The notes: generated by a model not told the origin, from the sequence alone. DNA of 64,000 nucleotides from Phialocephala subalpina (GCA_900073065.1 FJOG01000005.1:1293420-1357419); one strand, 5' to 3'; shown: positions 34,688-46,415, numbered from the stretch's first letter. Program-made: numbers and translations.

Positions 34688-36074
34688 ATGTTTGCGGTTG
34701 CCTTCAAACTCCTCCTGCCATCAGGGATTATTACGGCGCTCGGCTTTGAAACAGTGGTTCTTGCCGCTCCAGCCAGTCCAGTCAGCACCTCCCCGAACTT
34801 TCCACCCAGCGTCGAGAGTGCCCTGGCATCAGTTCTCAATGGTATCGAATCCGACGCGGAGACCTTCACTGGCTATGCCTATGCTGTGGTGAACATCCTG
34901 GAGGAAGTCGTGACTCCTAATGGAACACTAACATCCATTCCGGAAGCATTGTCGGAACTCTCGAGTCTGGCGGCCGGAAGTCCGACATCCGTTGCCGACT
35001 ACTCCGTTGGATTGCTCTTGAAAGGACTTTCGCGTGTCGACTTGGACCAAGCCCTGGAAGCATATGCAGAGGGTCTCGAATCTCCTCGACAAACGAACAC
35101 GCGTGAACCGAGGAAAGTCATCTATCCGAAGAAGTCACAAAGCGATGCTCCTTATTCAGTGAGCGAAGCCGGTCTTCGTTCCGCACTGCTGATACCCTCG
35201 ACCTTTGAGTATGGTACCGGCAAGAAGCAGCCTGTCCTCCTCGCCCCCAGGGCAGGAGTACCAGTCCAAATCAACTACGTCGGAGAAACTACGCCAAATT
35301 GTTGCTTCGAGCTCCGTTGTGGACCCCGTTGAGCTCAGCATTCCTGGCTTCACGCTGGGCGATATCCAAGTGACAGCTGAGTATGTAGCATACGCCATTA
35401 ACTACCTCTCCGCCGTCTCGGGAAACAAGAACGTGGAGGCTATCTCCTGGTTCCAAGGCTCGATCGATAAGCAGTGGGCACTGAGGTATTGGCCCTCGAC
35501 TCGATCCATTATCAGCGATTTCATCCCCTTCAGTTCAGACTTTCACGGAACCCTCTTTTCGGACTTGGAATGCCCTGGATTTCCAGGTCTGCCATGTCCG
35601 ATGGCACCGCGACAACAGAGGACTGATTCGAATTTGATCAAGACGTTGATTGCCAATGGAGGAGATTCCGCCTACGTTCCCACAACCACCATATATTCCA
35701 TCTTTGACGAGATTGTTCTACCTCAAGATGACAAGGCGTCAGGTCACATTAATGATGCTCGTGGAGTGGGAGCCTCCAACAACGAGCTTCAGAGCCTGTG
35801 TCCGGATCTTCCCGCTAGAGATATCTACACTCACGAAGGAGTGTTGCATAATTCAGTGGGGGTATGTTCTGACGATGGATGCGTTGACTCACGATGGTCC
35901 AGGACTAGCTTCTCGTATCGATCTAGCAACCGAGTGTCTAAAGCCAGTGACGGATGGGCTTAGCTTGGCGGATATGCTTCAACGGAAGGCATAATACCTG
36001 TTGATGCGGTATTGATTCTCACTCATCAACCTCAGACATCCGAGGAGCCCGCGATCATGCCATATGCTACCTGA
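34688..36074 (+). pseudogene. CalB-type lipase pseudogene (frameshifts, nucleophile lost)
   Basis: Residues encoded from 34688 begin with a signal peptide and an intact pro-region, then the Candida antarctica lipase B fold continues in three different frames. The first shift is in or near the C5 run 35244-35248 (next to the oxyanion loop, where PGTG is expected), the second at the G5 run 35858-35862, and the third near 35981-35987; the natural end would be the TGA at 36072. Between them the sequence is well conserved: DPVELSIPGFTLGDIQV, TAEYVAYAINYL, VPTTTIYSIFDEIVLPQ (catalytic Asp) and THEGVLHN (catalytic His). The nucleophile pentad, TWSQG in CalB and SWSQG in relatives, reads SWFQG: the codon TTC at 35451-35453 replaces Ser with Phe. 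That substitution alone would abolish hydrolysis. Frameshifts at homopolymers could be sequencing errors; the Phe codon is harder to dismiss. Confidence 0.82.
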
Positions 36075-37155
36075 ATAACTCAGAATGTTCATAGTAGAGC
36101 ACAAACCCCTTACTTTCAAGATTCTCCGTCCTGTGTTGTATTCACCCGCTCCAAGTACACCATTATCTTTGAACCTAAGCGGTTCTTTTCTAGCCTGCTT
36201 TCAGATGGTGAAGTGCACAGCACGCTATTTGACTTCAGGTTGTGATCGCTATTTTCAGGGGGTGACGCAAAACTTCCAGGGCATTCATCGCTAAAATTTC
36301 GGGGCTTCTGGTTCCTGAAACACAGCTCGAATTTCGAGTTCCATTAATACCCCGCTATTCCCCGCACCCAACCAACGCCAGTGATGGAGTTCATTGAGCG
36401 GATCAAGAATAACTTGAATGGCTCTTAAGGTAGATAATAGTGTCAATGTCTATGTTCATGATCGATATTCTGATCAGAAGAAGTCATGAAAGTTCGATGT
36501 ACATTCATGTTGCACTCCAGGAGGACAAAAGTGAGCTGCTGGAGATTTTCGGGCTCGGCAGCGCCTATGGCATTGTAAATGTCAACACATTTTGAACTCG
36601 TGCTCCTCCTGAGAATGAGAGTGTATTGTCCATGTCTTACAAAACTCTTCTGAACATCGACCGGCAAGGTCAATTTCGCACAATTTCGGGTGCAAGGGGG
36701 TCGCTTGGGAAAAGGGGCTCGCCAAGCTCTCCGATGCGAAGCGAACCTGACCGCACCAAAACCAAGCCAGCTGGATACTTTCTGGTTACAACGCATCGCA
36801 TGAAGACCAAATAATTTCCCTGGTACCCAAAAGAAGATACTGCTCCCATTGAAAAATTCACAAAATGTGCCATACTGTCGGCCGACGAAGCTCTATCCTG
36901 CAAGAATAACTCGGGTGTTCTAGGAAGCCGGAATCTGAAAATCTAGTTTGATTCCGAGATTCCGGATTCTCAGACATGTCTCGATCATTTGCATTCTCAA
37001 CATTCTGAAAGAGTTTTATATAAAAGTCGCCTCTTCCTTCGATATTCAGAGTTGTCCATCATTTCGAATACATGCTTCAGTTCCTCACACTTCTCCATCC
37101 GTACATCGCGCGCTCGCGGCTCTCCTCGTCTGAAAATCAATCATCTACATACGCG
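36075..37155. other. Intergenic, 1.1 kb
   Basis: No gene or repeat recognised. Right end is the promoter and leader of the alpha/beta hydrolase gene; an in-frame upstream ATG exists at 37072. Confidence 0.45.
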
Positions 37156-37929
37156 ATGTCTCAAAAACCTACACTTGTGTTCGTTCCTGGGGCGGGACAT
37201 AACGCCAGTGTCTGGGATAAAGTTACTTCACTCATGGAGGCACAGCAGTACAAATGCGTCAAAGCCACCCTTCCATCAACTACTGGGAACCCTTCTTCGA
37301 GTTTCAAAGACGATATCGACGCCATACGAGATATCATTGTTGCAGAGACTACCCAAGGTCATGATGTTGTAGTCGTGGTACATTCATACGGTGGTGCCGT
37401 GGGTGTCAGTGCTGTCAAAGACCTCACGAAACCCAAGGAGGGCAATTCTTCACCCGGTCATGTCATCGGTATAGCCAGCATGGCATCTGCATTCGGCCCA
37501 ACGGGAACGAGCTTCACCGAGGGTATGGACGGCAAGCTACCACAATCCTGGAAACTAGATGAGGAGAGCGGATTTGCAGTCATCGTCGCTGAGGCTCAGC
37601 CCAGAGAATTGTTCTACCACGATCTTCCTGAAGAAGAGGGGAACTATTGGGTTGGGAGGATAGAGCCACAATCACTGAAGTCATTTATGGATCCGGAAGG
37701 TGGGAAGTACTATTATGCAGGGTGGATGGATGTACCGGTCTGGTATCTGGGAACTGCGGAGGACAAGGCGCTTCCTTTTGAGGTTCAGAAGATGCTTGTA
37801 GGGATGGCGAAGGATGCTGGAGGTGATTTCACTGTGCGAGAAGTTCAGAGCAGTCATTCGCCGATGTTGAGCAAGCCGAAAGAGGTTGCTGATTTCTTAC
37901 TGGAAGCAGTGGCAGCTTTTGTGGGATGA
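37156..37929 (+). CDS. Alpha/beta hydrolase (AB_hydrolase fold 6)
   Basis: Intronless, 257 aa from the ATG at 37156 (MSQKPTLVFVPGAGHNASVW); the upstream in-frame ATG at 37072 would add 28 poorly conserved residues. The HG-type oxyanion loop appears as VPGAGHNASVW, the nucleophile elbow is VVHSYGGAVG (Ser in HSYGG), an acid is likely in LGTAEDKALP, and the His in VQSSHSPMLSKP. This is a complete triad in the standard order of small fungal hydrolases of the salicylate-esterase/haloperoxidase-like group. The protein seems cytosolic. Substrate unknown. Confidence 0.88.
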   Translation: MSQKPTLVFVPGAGHNASVWDKVTSLMEAQQYKCVKATLPSTTGNPSSSFKDDIDAIRDIIVAETTQGHDVVVVVHSYGGAVGVSAVKDLTKPKEGNSSPGHVIGIASMASAFGPTGTSFTEGMDGKLPQSWKLDEESGFAVIVAEAQPRELFYHDLPEEEGNYWVGRIEPQSLKSFMDPEGGKYYYAGWMDVPVWYLGTAEDKALPFEVQKMLVGMAKDAGGDFTVREVQSSHSPMLSKPKEVADFLLEAVAAFVG

Positions 37930-38112
37930 ATAGGAAAATCACAGTTCGTAGCTTACTTTGTTTCGCTGTTCATGAATTTAGTCTAGATTTGTAGAATTAA
38001 AATCTCCTCTTTTCGTACATCAAACTTTCATCAACTGATCGTGATTTGGCGGCCCCTGAATCCGTCAAGCGAGTCCCTGTAAGCTTAGCGAGTCTTACCC
38101 CGCCCCCCTTTC

Positions 38113-40353
38113 TCAAAAACCCCAATCTTCTCTAATCATCTGCGCTCCCTTCTCGCCAATCATGAACACCGGCCCCTGGATGTTGACATCCGGAAGCACG
38201 GGAATGATACTGCAGTCCACGACTCTCAATCCATTCACGCCATAGACTCTGAGACGAGGATCCACGACCCCGCCATCCTCAAGAGGCAGCATGACATTCG
38301 TTCCGCTCGCATGCCAATTTGGAATCGTATTTGCCTTAACATATTCGAAGATAGCATCTTCGTCATCATTTGAGACTGCAGCACCAGGAGAGACTTCGCC
38401 GTTGTTTGGACCTACGGTGAATTTGGCGAGGTCAGGATGGGCGAAAATCTTGCGGAGGTCGCGGAATGCGTTGATGGCGATTGCTCGATCTGTAGGGTCT
38501 GCGTAGTACTGCAATGATTTATTCGTTAGCCAATGTGTGTTATACTGAGAGTCAAGATAGTAGGGAGGACAAGAGAAGAAAGGCCGACATTTGGGTTGAT
38601 GACTGGAGCATCTGCCATCGAGCTGGAGCGAAGTGTGAGATTGCCCCGCGACAGAGCAACTAGGCTCGAAGCTGTGAGCGAGATATAAGACTCGTTACCT
38701 AGCGGTGTGTAGAAGGGTGTCGGACCGCCTGGGTAGAAGATGGACTCGTACAGAAACTCGACATGGGATTGGTTGGTCAAGCCAGCATCGATGATTGCTT
38801 GCGCACCGATGGATTTGAGGGTGTCTTCGGAAAGTTTTTGGAATCCATTTGTGATCCCAGAAGGAGCTGTATAGGTTCCGCTGTCATTGGAATAGAATTC
38901 AGCTTGAGCTGCTTGAAGTTTTACAACATCATTGTTGATGGTGCTAGTGGACGCCTCGAGAGTTGAAATTGCCATGATGCTGAAGACATTGTGGTCATTC
39001 ATCCTGGATATGTTAGGAACTAGATCTATAATTGTCCCAGTAACTTACCTCTGTCCGATATTTTCATTGATCAGAACTGGTGTGATGCCAACCTTTGAGA
39101 GCTCACCGGAAGGACCAATGCCCTTGACATGGTAAGCAAGTTGTCTTGGAAGATTTCATTGTGCCGACTTACCGAGGCCATCAGCAGCTGAGGCGAATGG
39201 AATGCTCCCATGCTGACTATGACTTCCTTCTTGGCTTTGACTATGTGTATCAATCCTGTCGGTTCATCAATGAAGACAACTCCACTTGCCGTGGGTACCC
39301 AGGTTGCATTTTTTGTGAATTGAATCGACTGAACTGGTGCATAGTGTAGCACGTCAAGGTTTAACCGATGAGCAGCTTGCTTGTAGAAACTGTCATAGCT
39401 GGAGCTTCTTCGATACTTGCTGTCGAGGCAGCCTGTCCCCTGTTTGACACCAGTATTGTTGCCATTGTTCAACTCTTCGACTATTGGTATGTTGGCTGCC
39501 TCGCATGCTTTGATGAATCCGACATTCGAATCCGGAACGTAACCCTGGAATCCGATTTGAAGCGGTCCATCAGAGTATGCAGAGGGATCCCACGTCTGGT
39601 AACTCTGATCGTACCCGGTATCTGGATTTGGTGGGTTGAAGTGAGTGTGCTAGACGTACATCGAATCAGCATAAATCTTTTCAGCATCCTTCCTCTGGTA
39701 GTGAACATGCCTTTACGAATAGGGGATAGACTTCATCCCAGCCCCACCCTGGGTTTCCCAGTGACACCCAATGATCGTAAACACTTGCTGAACCCCGACC
39801 GTAATATAAGCCGTTTGTATCGCTGCTTCCTCCTAGACCTCGACCACCTGCAAATACTGATCAGTATTGTGAAGGTATGTGACGTTTCACGTTGCGCTAC
39901 GTACGGTGGTATGGAAGCACACGACCTCCCAGAATTGGCTGTGCTACTGTATAGAAATTATAATCGATCGCCGTTCCTGGAAGTCTTGTTAGCCATGAAG
40001 ACTATACTAATCTTGAGAATATTTTACCTCCCAAGAACTGGTTGCCACCCGGAGTCTCATATGCTGCAACAACAGTTGGGACAGGTCCAGCTTCCAGCAC
40101 TAGGACTTTCTGATCTCCTGATTCACTGAGTCGATTGGCTACCACAAGGCCAGCGGTCCCACCTTTGATAGTCAGAGATGATAGTATTCAGTATTCGCAA
40201 GGAGCATGAATTACCTCCACAGATGATGAAGTCGTATTCATCCTCAATTGTTTGGCGGTTTAGCCTTTTGAGTGGCGTTGCCGCGCTCCCTGGGGCCAAC
40301 AGGCTCAAGGCGACCCCCCACACTAGTCCGAGGAAAAGATTGAAGCACCACAT
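38113..40353 (-). CDS. Secreted GMC-family FAD oxidoreductase, second copy
   Basis: Eight exons (40353-40215, 40162-40028, 39976-39905, 39847-39711, 39649-39173, 39122-39049, 39003-38589, 38508-38113) give 614 aa. A signal peptide leads (MWCFNLFLGLVWGVALSLLA), then the FAD dinucleotide fold DFIICGGGTAGLVVANRL, the first GMC signature GRGLGGSSDTNGLYYGRG and the second GAFHSPQLLMASGIGPSG. The catalytic histidine is in NWHASGT and the partner Asn in VNIQGPVF. It differs strongly from the GMC gene at 7.9 kb, so this is no local duplication. Intron 4 starts either GC (AAG|GCATGT, giving FVKHTHFNPPN) or GT six bases earlier (TTC|GTAAAG); both keep frame and I prefer GC by homology. Intron 7 has a GTCGGC donor. 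Confidence 0.87.
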
Positions 40354-41350
40354 GCTGCGTTGTTATCTCAAGACTGTTTGTCACAATTGACTGAGAGATC
40401 CAAAAGCACGAAAACATCCTGGCAGGCTGTAGCCTCAACTTATATAGAGACGGTGATACCCGTGACGAGCAGTCCACCGCCGAGAGCGAGCGAGATCCGT
40501 TGCTCACCAGAAGCACCCGCCTTGGAAAGTCTGGGCATGACAACATCAAAATTTGATGGCAGAGTTTTCATAAGACGACGACGACAGACAATATGGGGTT
40601 TGAGTTTGGGGAAAGTCAGCTGACGGAGCGCTGACGACTACCGTAAGCACCCAATAGATCCGGCATCGTTCTCCGCGCAATGACAAGCCCGAGAGCACCG
40701 ATAGGCTTATTCCAACGTCTTAGCAGAGTTATGATCTTGCCGATCTGTCTCACAGTCGGCCGCTAAACCTTGACATCTGCCGGGTGCCTGTCGGCTTGTT
40801 CGGCAAGCCACCGGAGCGGGATATCCTTTACGAGTTCAGTAACACGCAGCGCTCTCAGCTGCAATGCCTTACGAAAGCCAATCCCGTGCTCCAAGCCAGT
40901 TGAATCGGAGAGTGGATCTTTTGGCAAGGATCATGTGTTCCGCCTCACGTACAGCGGTAAAGAAAATTCTTCTGATGCTTCCGTAAAATGCCTAAGGATA
41001 GTTGCACCGCCATCTCTGTTTCGACAAAGATTGAGACAGCAAGGTTTCTCCAAAAGGAAGTAAAGGATATGAGAACATTAAACATGAGGATTATCTTTGA
41101 TTTGATATCAGCTACGGATGGGGACCAAGGAAAATCTCGAGGTTGTTCGCATTGATCTTGAACTGGAAGATCTCGATTTTGGCACCAAGTGTGATAATCA
41201 TAGAGACTCGTTTCTCTGTTTCGGTGTTGTTAACACCATATCTTAGTAAAGTCTACCGGAACCACAAAAACGGCCAAAATCAACCCCTCAAGATTCCGCG
41301 CCTTATGAGAAGGCCACCTGGTACCTGTCAAATCCAACCACGTAGCTCAT
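40354..41350. other. Intergenic, 1.0 kb
   Basis: Promoter side of the second GMC gene; no gene, repeat or other signal recognised. Confidence 0.45.
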
Positions 41351-42463
41351 CTAGGTATCAGATGTGCCCCCATGGTTCTTGAATCTTTCGAGTGGAATCT
41401 TGGGCAGCAATCCCATCTCATGACCACTGGAGTCTTCCTTTCTTTTTAAAATTCCCCTCAACTCCCCTTGTGGTATGTGTCCCTCTTCATCTTCATCCTC
41501 TGCCTCCATTTTTCCTTCTATGAACAATTCTTCTTCGGAGCTCTCCACCTGGGAATTTTCATCAGATTTGTTCCCATGCCGGTAGGAATCATCTAAAGAG
41601 CCACTAGATCCGGAATTACCGTGGTCCGTCGAAATCTTCTGTCGAATTTCCTTCCTCTTGCCCTCTCGGAGATCATAATATCGGTAGTCGCTGTAAAGAT
41701 CTACTTCGTCTCAACGCTGAATGTCCCTCTCGTTATTTGCTTTTTCAAAGTCGAAAATCAAGCCCATGTCGACAATGTATTTGCGCTCAGGCTTTCGCAC
41801 GAAGCGGGCTCCGGTCTTCTTTTGTATTCTGGTGAACAAAGAAACCATGAGTTCGCGTTGAAGATAGCCATCAAGGATACTAGGGTATGCAATCTCCACA
41901 TTGAGGTACTTCAGCGACTTAAAACTGCCAAGCCGGAAAGGAAACTCGGTAATGAGACGCACGATATCTATAGGACTGCGACGTCGTATGTGTGCAGAAG
42001 GTGATATTGTGAGAATATTTCCATTCGCGGATAAATGTAAACGGTTTGAAGGTGACATGGCGGATGTTGCTTGCTTGAAGAAAGTACTCGGAGAAGTCTT
42101 TCGCAAGTTGAGGTGGACAGGTGAGTTCATTGTCCTTGTGAACTTTGGGGCTTTGAATGGCTGATGACTTGATGACCTTCATCGCCTCCACATTCATTTC
42201 CTTAAGGGGATATTCATCTAGATGAATAGTAAAAGTGTGTTGGTTGTGTTTTGCAAACCATTGCAAAACGTGTTTGTAAGAAGTTGGAAGTTCTCGAAGA
42301 CCAATGGCGATAAGTGGCATCCCGCACTTGAACTTGAATCCTTGGGCATGCCATTGGAAAAGCGAGATTCGGCGAAATCCTCATTGACAGCCGCAAAGAT
42401 CTTCTCCCGAATCTCAAAAGTCAGCTTGTCCCATGGAAACTTCTTCTTTTTATGCTGCCCCAT
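41351..42463 (-). pseudogene. Decayed F-box-like gene
   Basis: Reading from 42463, the frame begins MGQHKKKKFPWDKLTFEIRE, an F-box-like start. Near 42350-42370 it must shift to continue as FKFKCGMPLIAIGLRELPTS..., and near 42038-42048 shift again to continue as NILTISPSAHIRRRSPIDIV and GSFKSLKYLNVEI. That frame then meets a TGA at 41711-41713 (ERDIQR-stop-DEVDLYS) and runs on for 119 codons as an acidic tail to a stop at 41351. No intron with usable borders explains the shifts. Coding character is good in each piece, so I read it as one gene with two indels and one nonsense codon. Many ascomycetes carry large families of such F-box-like proteins. Confidence 0.6.
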
Positions 42464-43449
42464 ATTGCAACGCGCCTGGCCGCTGCGGTGTCGTTCGTGT
42501 AATTTTTCGTTGTCATCTCTCTATTCGCATCAGCTTCGACCAGCTAACCCACAGTGTCCTGCGCATTGCGATCTTGAGTTGCCATGGTAGATATCGTGGG
42601 AGGGGTTTTTGTTGAGGAACGCTTAATCAGTCTGTCGAGTTTGCTGTGCACTTCGGTCTCTTGATATGTCAAGGCAATGGACTGATGATGAAAACTAGGT
42701 CGTTGTTGTTATGATGGTGAGTTGCTTTACGTGATGCAAAGGTCCTGCGCCCCCCAAGGCTGCGTTGATTCTTTGATGGGGGAGGAGCGCAAAGGGATTT
42801 TCAAGGCGATGAGCAGTGACCGCGGAAGAGTTTCTTGTGCACTGCGATGAGGTTGAGGAGAGGAGTATGTATCGCTCATAATGTCCTGTTCCCAAGAAGT
42901 GACTTGATGTTGATGGAATCCGAGGATATGCGAGGAGGGATTATATAGAATTACGAGTTGACAAAACGAGTAGATTTTTAACTTCAAAGAAGCGACTGAG
43001 GGCTAGTCCTTCCCAGGCCTCATTAGTCTATTATCGCTCTAATTAAGCTTAAATATGAACGTGATCAGAGGAGGAAAGGGGAGTGTAGCCAGCGGTGCCA
43101 ACTCCAATTCTCCCAATCCTGTCGGGACTTCTCACAGCGATGGATCCGGAGCACCGCCTTGACCATCGACAATTCAGCAACAAAAGTTCTCATCTTGGAA
43201 GTGTTGAGTCCCAAAGACATGAAGAGAAGATATTGGTAATTTACCCCGCCGTTTGTTTGGTTCTTCCCTTGGCTCTCGGATCAGCAAGTCAGCGTGACTC
43301 AAGCACAAGATGAGCATTGTAACGATTTGTTAGGTACTGTACCACTATCAGATCAATTGCCATTGCAAGGTTCTTTGGCCAGCCATCGTTTCAAACAATT
43401 GCGTCGTGTAAAATACCTCTAAGGCTCAGTTCAATATCCCTCAACCATC
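42464..43449. other. Intergenic, 1.0 kb
   Basis: No supportable gene. AT content rises near 42940-43060; no repeat found. Confidence 0.4.
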
Positions 43450-44178
43450 TCACGCCCTCTTCCAATCAAGAATCGCTCTTGAAACCTCAGCAACACAGTT
43501 GTCAAGCCCTCCACTGCTCCCTAGCACCCCTCTCTTGTATCGTCTCAACTCATCAACAACACCCTCTTCGTCACTCTTTTCAAACGGCTTGAGACCATCT
43601 TCTTCATGGGGACGCTCACCCTCCTTCACAGCCTCGCTGGGTACTGCATCCTGTGATGTATTCAACAAATTCTTTAACGCCGCTGCAACCCTTGTATCAA
43701 CCTTATCTCCAGTAACTAATGTTCCGCTCTCCAAGTTGTGCATGTAGGATCTCAATACCGCAAGGACTCTCATCTTTGCTCGCTCATTGGGTGATATAAT
43801 GTCTTCGGATTCGGTCAATATGTTTCCATCGTTTCCCACCAAGAGACATGAATCGTCCTCGACGGTACGAAACATGCTGTGCTCATTGCTCTCGGTGTTG
43901 CTAGCCCGCCTCGTCGTGGCTCCGTCGCGTTTAACTATAGAGCTGCTTCGACCAGTCTTGGTGTTTGATGAGCTTTTCTGGAGAAGTATGGGGCCATTCT
44001 CATTCCAGCTCAGGAAGGAGTGTTGCGCCTTGCGGAACCGCTCGAGGTTTATGACGCGGGTCGCTGGCTTGCAGAGTGGGTATGGTGCGCCAGAGATCTC
44101 AGTTTCGAGCTGCGCAACACTTTGAGTTAGGGCCGCGATCTCGGCTTCGAGTTGGGGAGAGGCCGCTGATTGATCCAT
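43450..44178 (-). CDS. Hypothetical coiled-coil protein
   Basis: Intronless, 242 aa from the ATG at 44178 (MDQSAASPQLEAEIAALTQS); an in-frame ATG at 44388 would add 70 basic residues that look like leader. Residues 8-32 form a heptad-like coiled coil; later segments are polar, with a helix around RAKMRVLAVLRSYMHNLESG and a C-terminal helix VAEVSRAILDWKRA. No domain recognised. It opens the block of lineage-specific minus-strand genes. The 428 bp between it and the next gene hold nothing recognisable. Confidence 0.6.
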   Translation of the reverse strand: MDQSAASPQLEAEIAALTQSVAQLETEISGAPYPLCKPATRVINLERFRKAQHSFLSWNENGPILLQKSSSNTKTGRSSSIVKRDGATTRRASNTESNEHSMFRTVEDDSCLLVGNDGNILTESEDIISPNERAKMRVLAVLRSYMHNLESGTLVTGDKVDTRVAAALKNLLNTSQDAVPSEAVKEGERPHEEDGLKPFEKSDEEGVVDELRRYKRGVLGSSGGLDNCVAEVSRAILDWKRA

Positions 44179-44606
44179 GGTTGTTTCTTGTGTCGCTGGA
44201 AGATCGTAGAAACTAGGCGAAAGTAGAATTTTGCTCGATATTGATCCAACAAGTTTCTCGTGAGTCAAGGCAGATTTGCGCTCATTCACTCGTAAGCTTG
44301 CTCTTAAGTTGCTGTCACTTTTATTCCTCCAGGTAGCTTCACGTGATCGTTTATGTCCCCTTTTGATGACCGGGAGCAGAACGAACATTGCGACTCTATG
44401 TACTTGTTCATCAACTTAACCACGGGTTACATTTGCAAATATTCTCAGTTGCTTGCTAATTTCAAACAATTACGCCGAGACCCTGATGAAAAAGCCATGC
44501 ATCTCTACGATGATTAACATACAAAGTTGGTATTCGACCATATGCCTCAACGGTTTCAGAATGTCAGGCCATCGTTCCGTACACTTTTCAACGCTTACTA
44601 CTCTGA

Positions 44607-46415
44607 TTAATCTCCTGCCCTAAAGATCTTGTCTTTTTCGGACATCCAGTGTCTCTGATATACTGCCTTCAGAAGCTTATTGATAGCCTCAACTACGTCG
44701 TCATTAAGTTGGACGTCGGAGGCTGGATCCAAACAGGCGTAGTAATATCCCCTTATCACTCGCCTGAAACGCTCAGTGTACCAATCGGCAGCATCTGGGA
44801 ACTCAGGTTCTTCTTCTTCTAGCGCATCTTCAGTATTCTTGCCTCTGCTCAGTTTTCTCAAATTCTTGGCGTGTAGTTGAACTGCTTGGTCCATGGGCTC
44901 TCCCGCTTCCACCTGTTCAGCATGCATGTGGAGAAATTCCGCGATTTGTATTGCGTTATCCTTGAGTAGAGCTTGGCGCGTCTCATACCAGTCTCGAATC
45001 CGACGTTCCGAGTCGCTGATTTCGCCTTCTGGCGTTGCAGGTCGCAATCGTACTAGGTCGCACTTTTTACTACATGAGCAGAGTCCCTCGCAAGGCACAT
45101 GTTCATGATCAGACGAAGTCTCGCTCTCAGCATCTTGGAGTCTGTTCCTGCTTCCTTCACTGTCAGTTGACATTTGATCTGCGCCCCAAAGTATCATGTT
45201 ATTTTCCATCTCAACCTTCAGTACTTCCCCAATACTATTGACCAGTCTCTTATCCACTTCAACTTTAAGTTCTTGCTTCAAACAGATATCTAGGAATATG
45301 CGATACCGATGCAGTGACGTCACTGCCATTGATTCGATGTCCTCTTCCAGCAGCTCAAAGTCGACAGCAAAGGTGCATACGGAAATTTCCCAGGGCGCAT
45401 CGAGCTCTCCTTTCGAGATCTGGATGATGCTGTTCATCTGATTTCTAAGACTCGGGTTAAGCATATTATGAGTCTTCATTTGATCTTTAATTCGAGCCAG
45501 CCTGTCCAGGGCAGTTCCAACGAGAGCGGTGTGAATGGACTCTACCTCAGTTTGTTGATCTCCAGCCTCGGATGGTGTGTCGGTTTGGGGACTCTGACCA
45601 TCAGATACTGTATCTTTCTCTTCTTGTTCACTTTCTTCTTCTTCTTCTTCGGGTATGTCCTCTAGCTTCAGAGAATTGGTTTGGTCTTCGTTAAGTTTTG
45701 TCAGCTGTGGCCAATGAGTCACCACGTTGCCCAGTAGTTGGTCTTCTGGCTCATAACCTTCCTCTACCTCCTCAATCGTGGCATTTAAGTCACGTTTCTG
45801 AATCCCAGCTTCGCTTTGATTGTCTGGCTTCTCGATGGTTTCAGTACCATGCTCTCGTGGTGAAGGCTGTGGCTCGTCGTCATCGGGATGTTGCTCCTTC
45901 TCCTCCGCAGATTTGTTCCCCTCTGTAGATTCGACCTCTTTCGTAGTTTCGACTTCCTTTACAGCTTCAGTCTCTTTTAGAATTTCGATCTCCTTGGATG
46001 CCTCTGCCTGCTTTGTCTTCGGTGGTTTGTTTCTCCGTCGAATTTCTTTCTTCAATTTGGCCAACAGACCCGCCGAAGCTGCCGCTACCTCGGAATCCAA
46101 TTCCTGAGTTCCGCCTAGATCATGCAGAACCAGTCTGTACTTCCTTAGATTCCAGACCACGAAGTCATTAGGCCTCATGCCAAAAGCATACTGTTCGTCT
46201 CGTTTGACCTTGCTTCGGAGCTCCTCAATGCTATCACAACTTGTGTTGCCCAAGACCACCATACTTTTAATTATGCTTAGTTCGGCCCCAAGTCTTGGGT
46301 CATTCAGATTATCGCGTTCATGTTTTCGTAGATCGCTAATGAAGTCGGATATCTGGCTCAACAGCCGAGTCTTCATTCTGCTCTGCTCCAAGGATAGATC
46401 AACCATCCCGTTCAT
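44607..46415 (-). CDS. Protein with three copies of an unrecognised helical domain
   Basis: Intronless, 602 aa. Three segments of about 90-110 residues look alike: residues about 30-125 (landmark LRKYRLVLHDLGGTQELDSE), about 300-410 (LHRYRIFLDICLKQELKVEV) and about 500-595 (IRGYYYACLDPASDVQLNDD). Each carries an aromatic-hydrophobic helix, a polar turn, then an amphipathic helix ending in LLKxV or LAKLKK. The first linker is highly acidic with KE/VE repeats; the second linker has a small Cys cluster (PCEGLCSCSKKCD) that might bind metal. I know no family with this arrangement. Function unknown; a soluble scaffold is a guess. Confidence 0.65.
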   Translation of the reverse strand: MNGMVDLSLEQSRMKTRLLSQISDFISDLRKHERDNLNDPRLGAELSIIKSMVVLGNTSCDSIEELRSKVKRDEQYAFGMRPNDFVVWNLRKYRLVLHDLGGTQELDSEVAAASAGLLAKLKKEIRRRNKPPKTKQAEASKEIEILKETEAVKEVETTKEVESTEGNKSAEEKEQHPDDDEPQPSPREHGTETIEKPDNQSEAGIQKRDLNATIEEVEEGYEPEDQLLGNVVTHWPQLTKLNEDQTNSLKLEDIPEEEEEESEQEEKDTVSDGQSPQTDTPSEAGDQQTEVESIHTALVGTALDRLARIKDQMKTHNMLNPSLRNQMNSIIQISKGELDAPWEISVCTFAVDFELLEEDIESMAVTSLHRYRIFLDICLKQELKVEVDKRLVNSIGEVLKVEMENNMILWGADQMSTDSEGSRNRLQDAESETSSDHEHVPCEGLCSCSKKCDLVRLRPATPEGEISDSERRIRDWYETRQALLKDNAIQIAEFLHMHAEQVEAGEPMDQAVQLHAKNLRKLSRGKNTEDALEEEEPEFPDAADWYTERFRRVIRGYYYACLDPASDVQLNDDVVEAINKLLKAVYQRHWMSEKDKIFRAGD

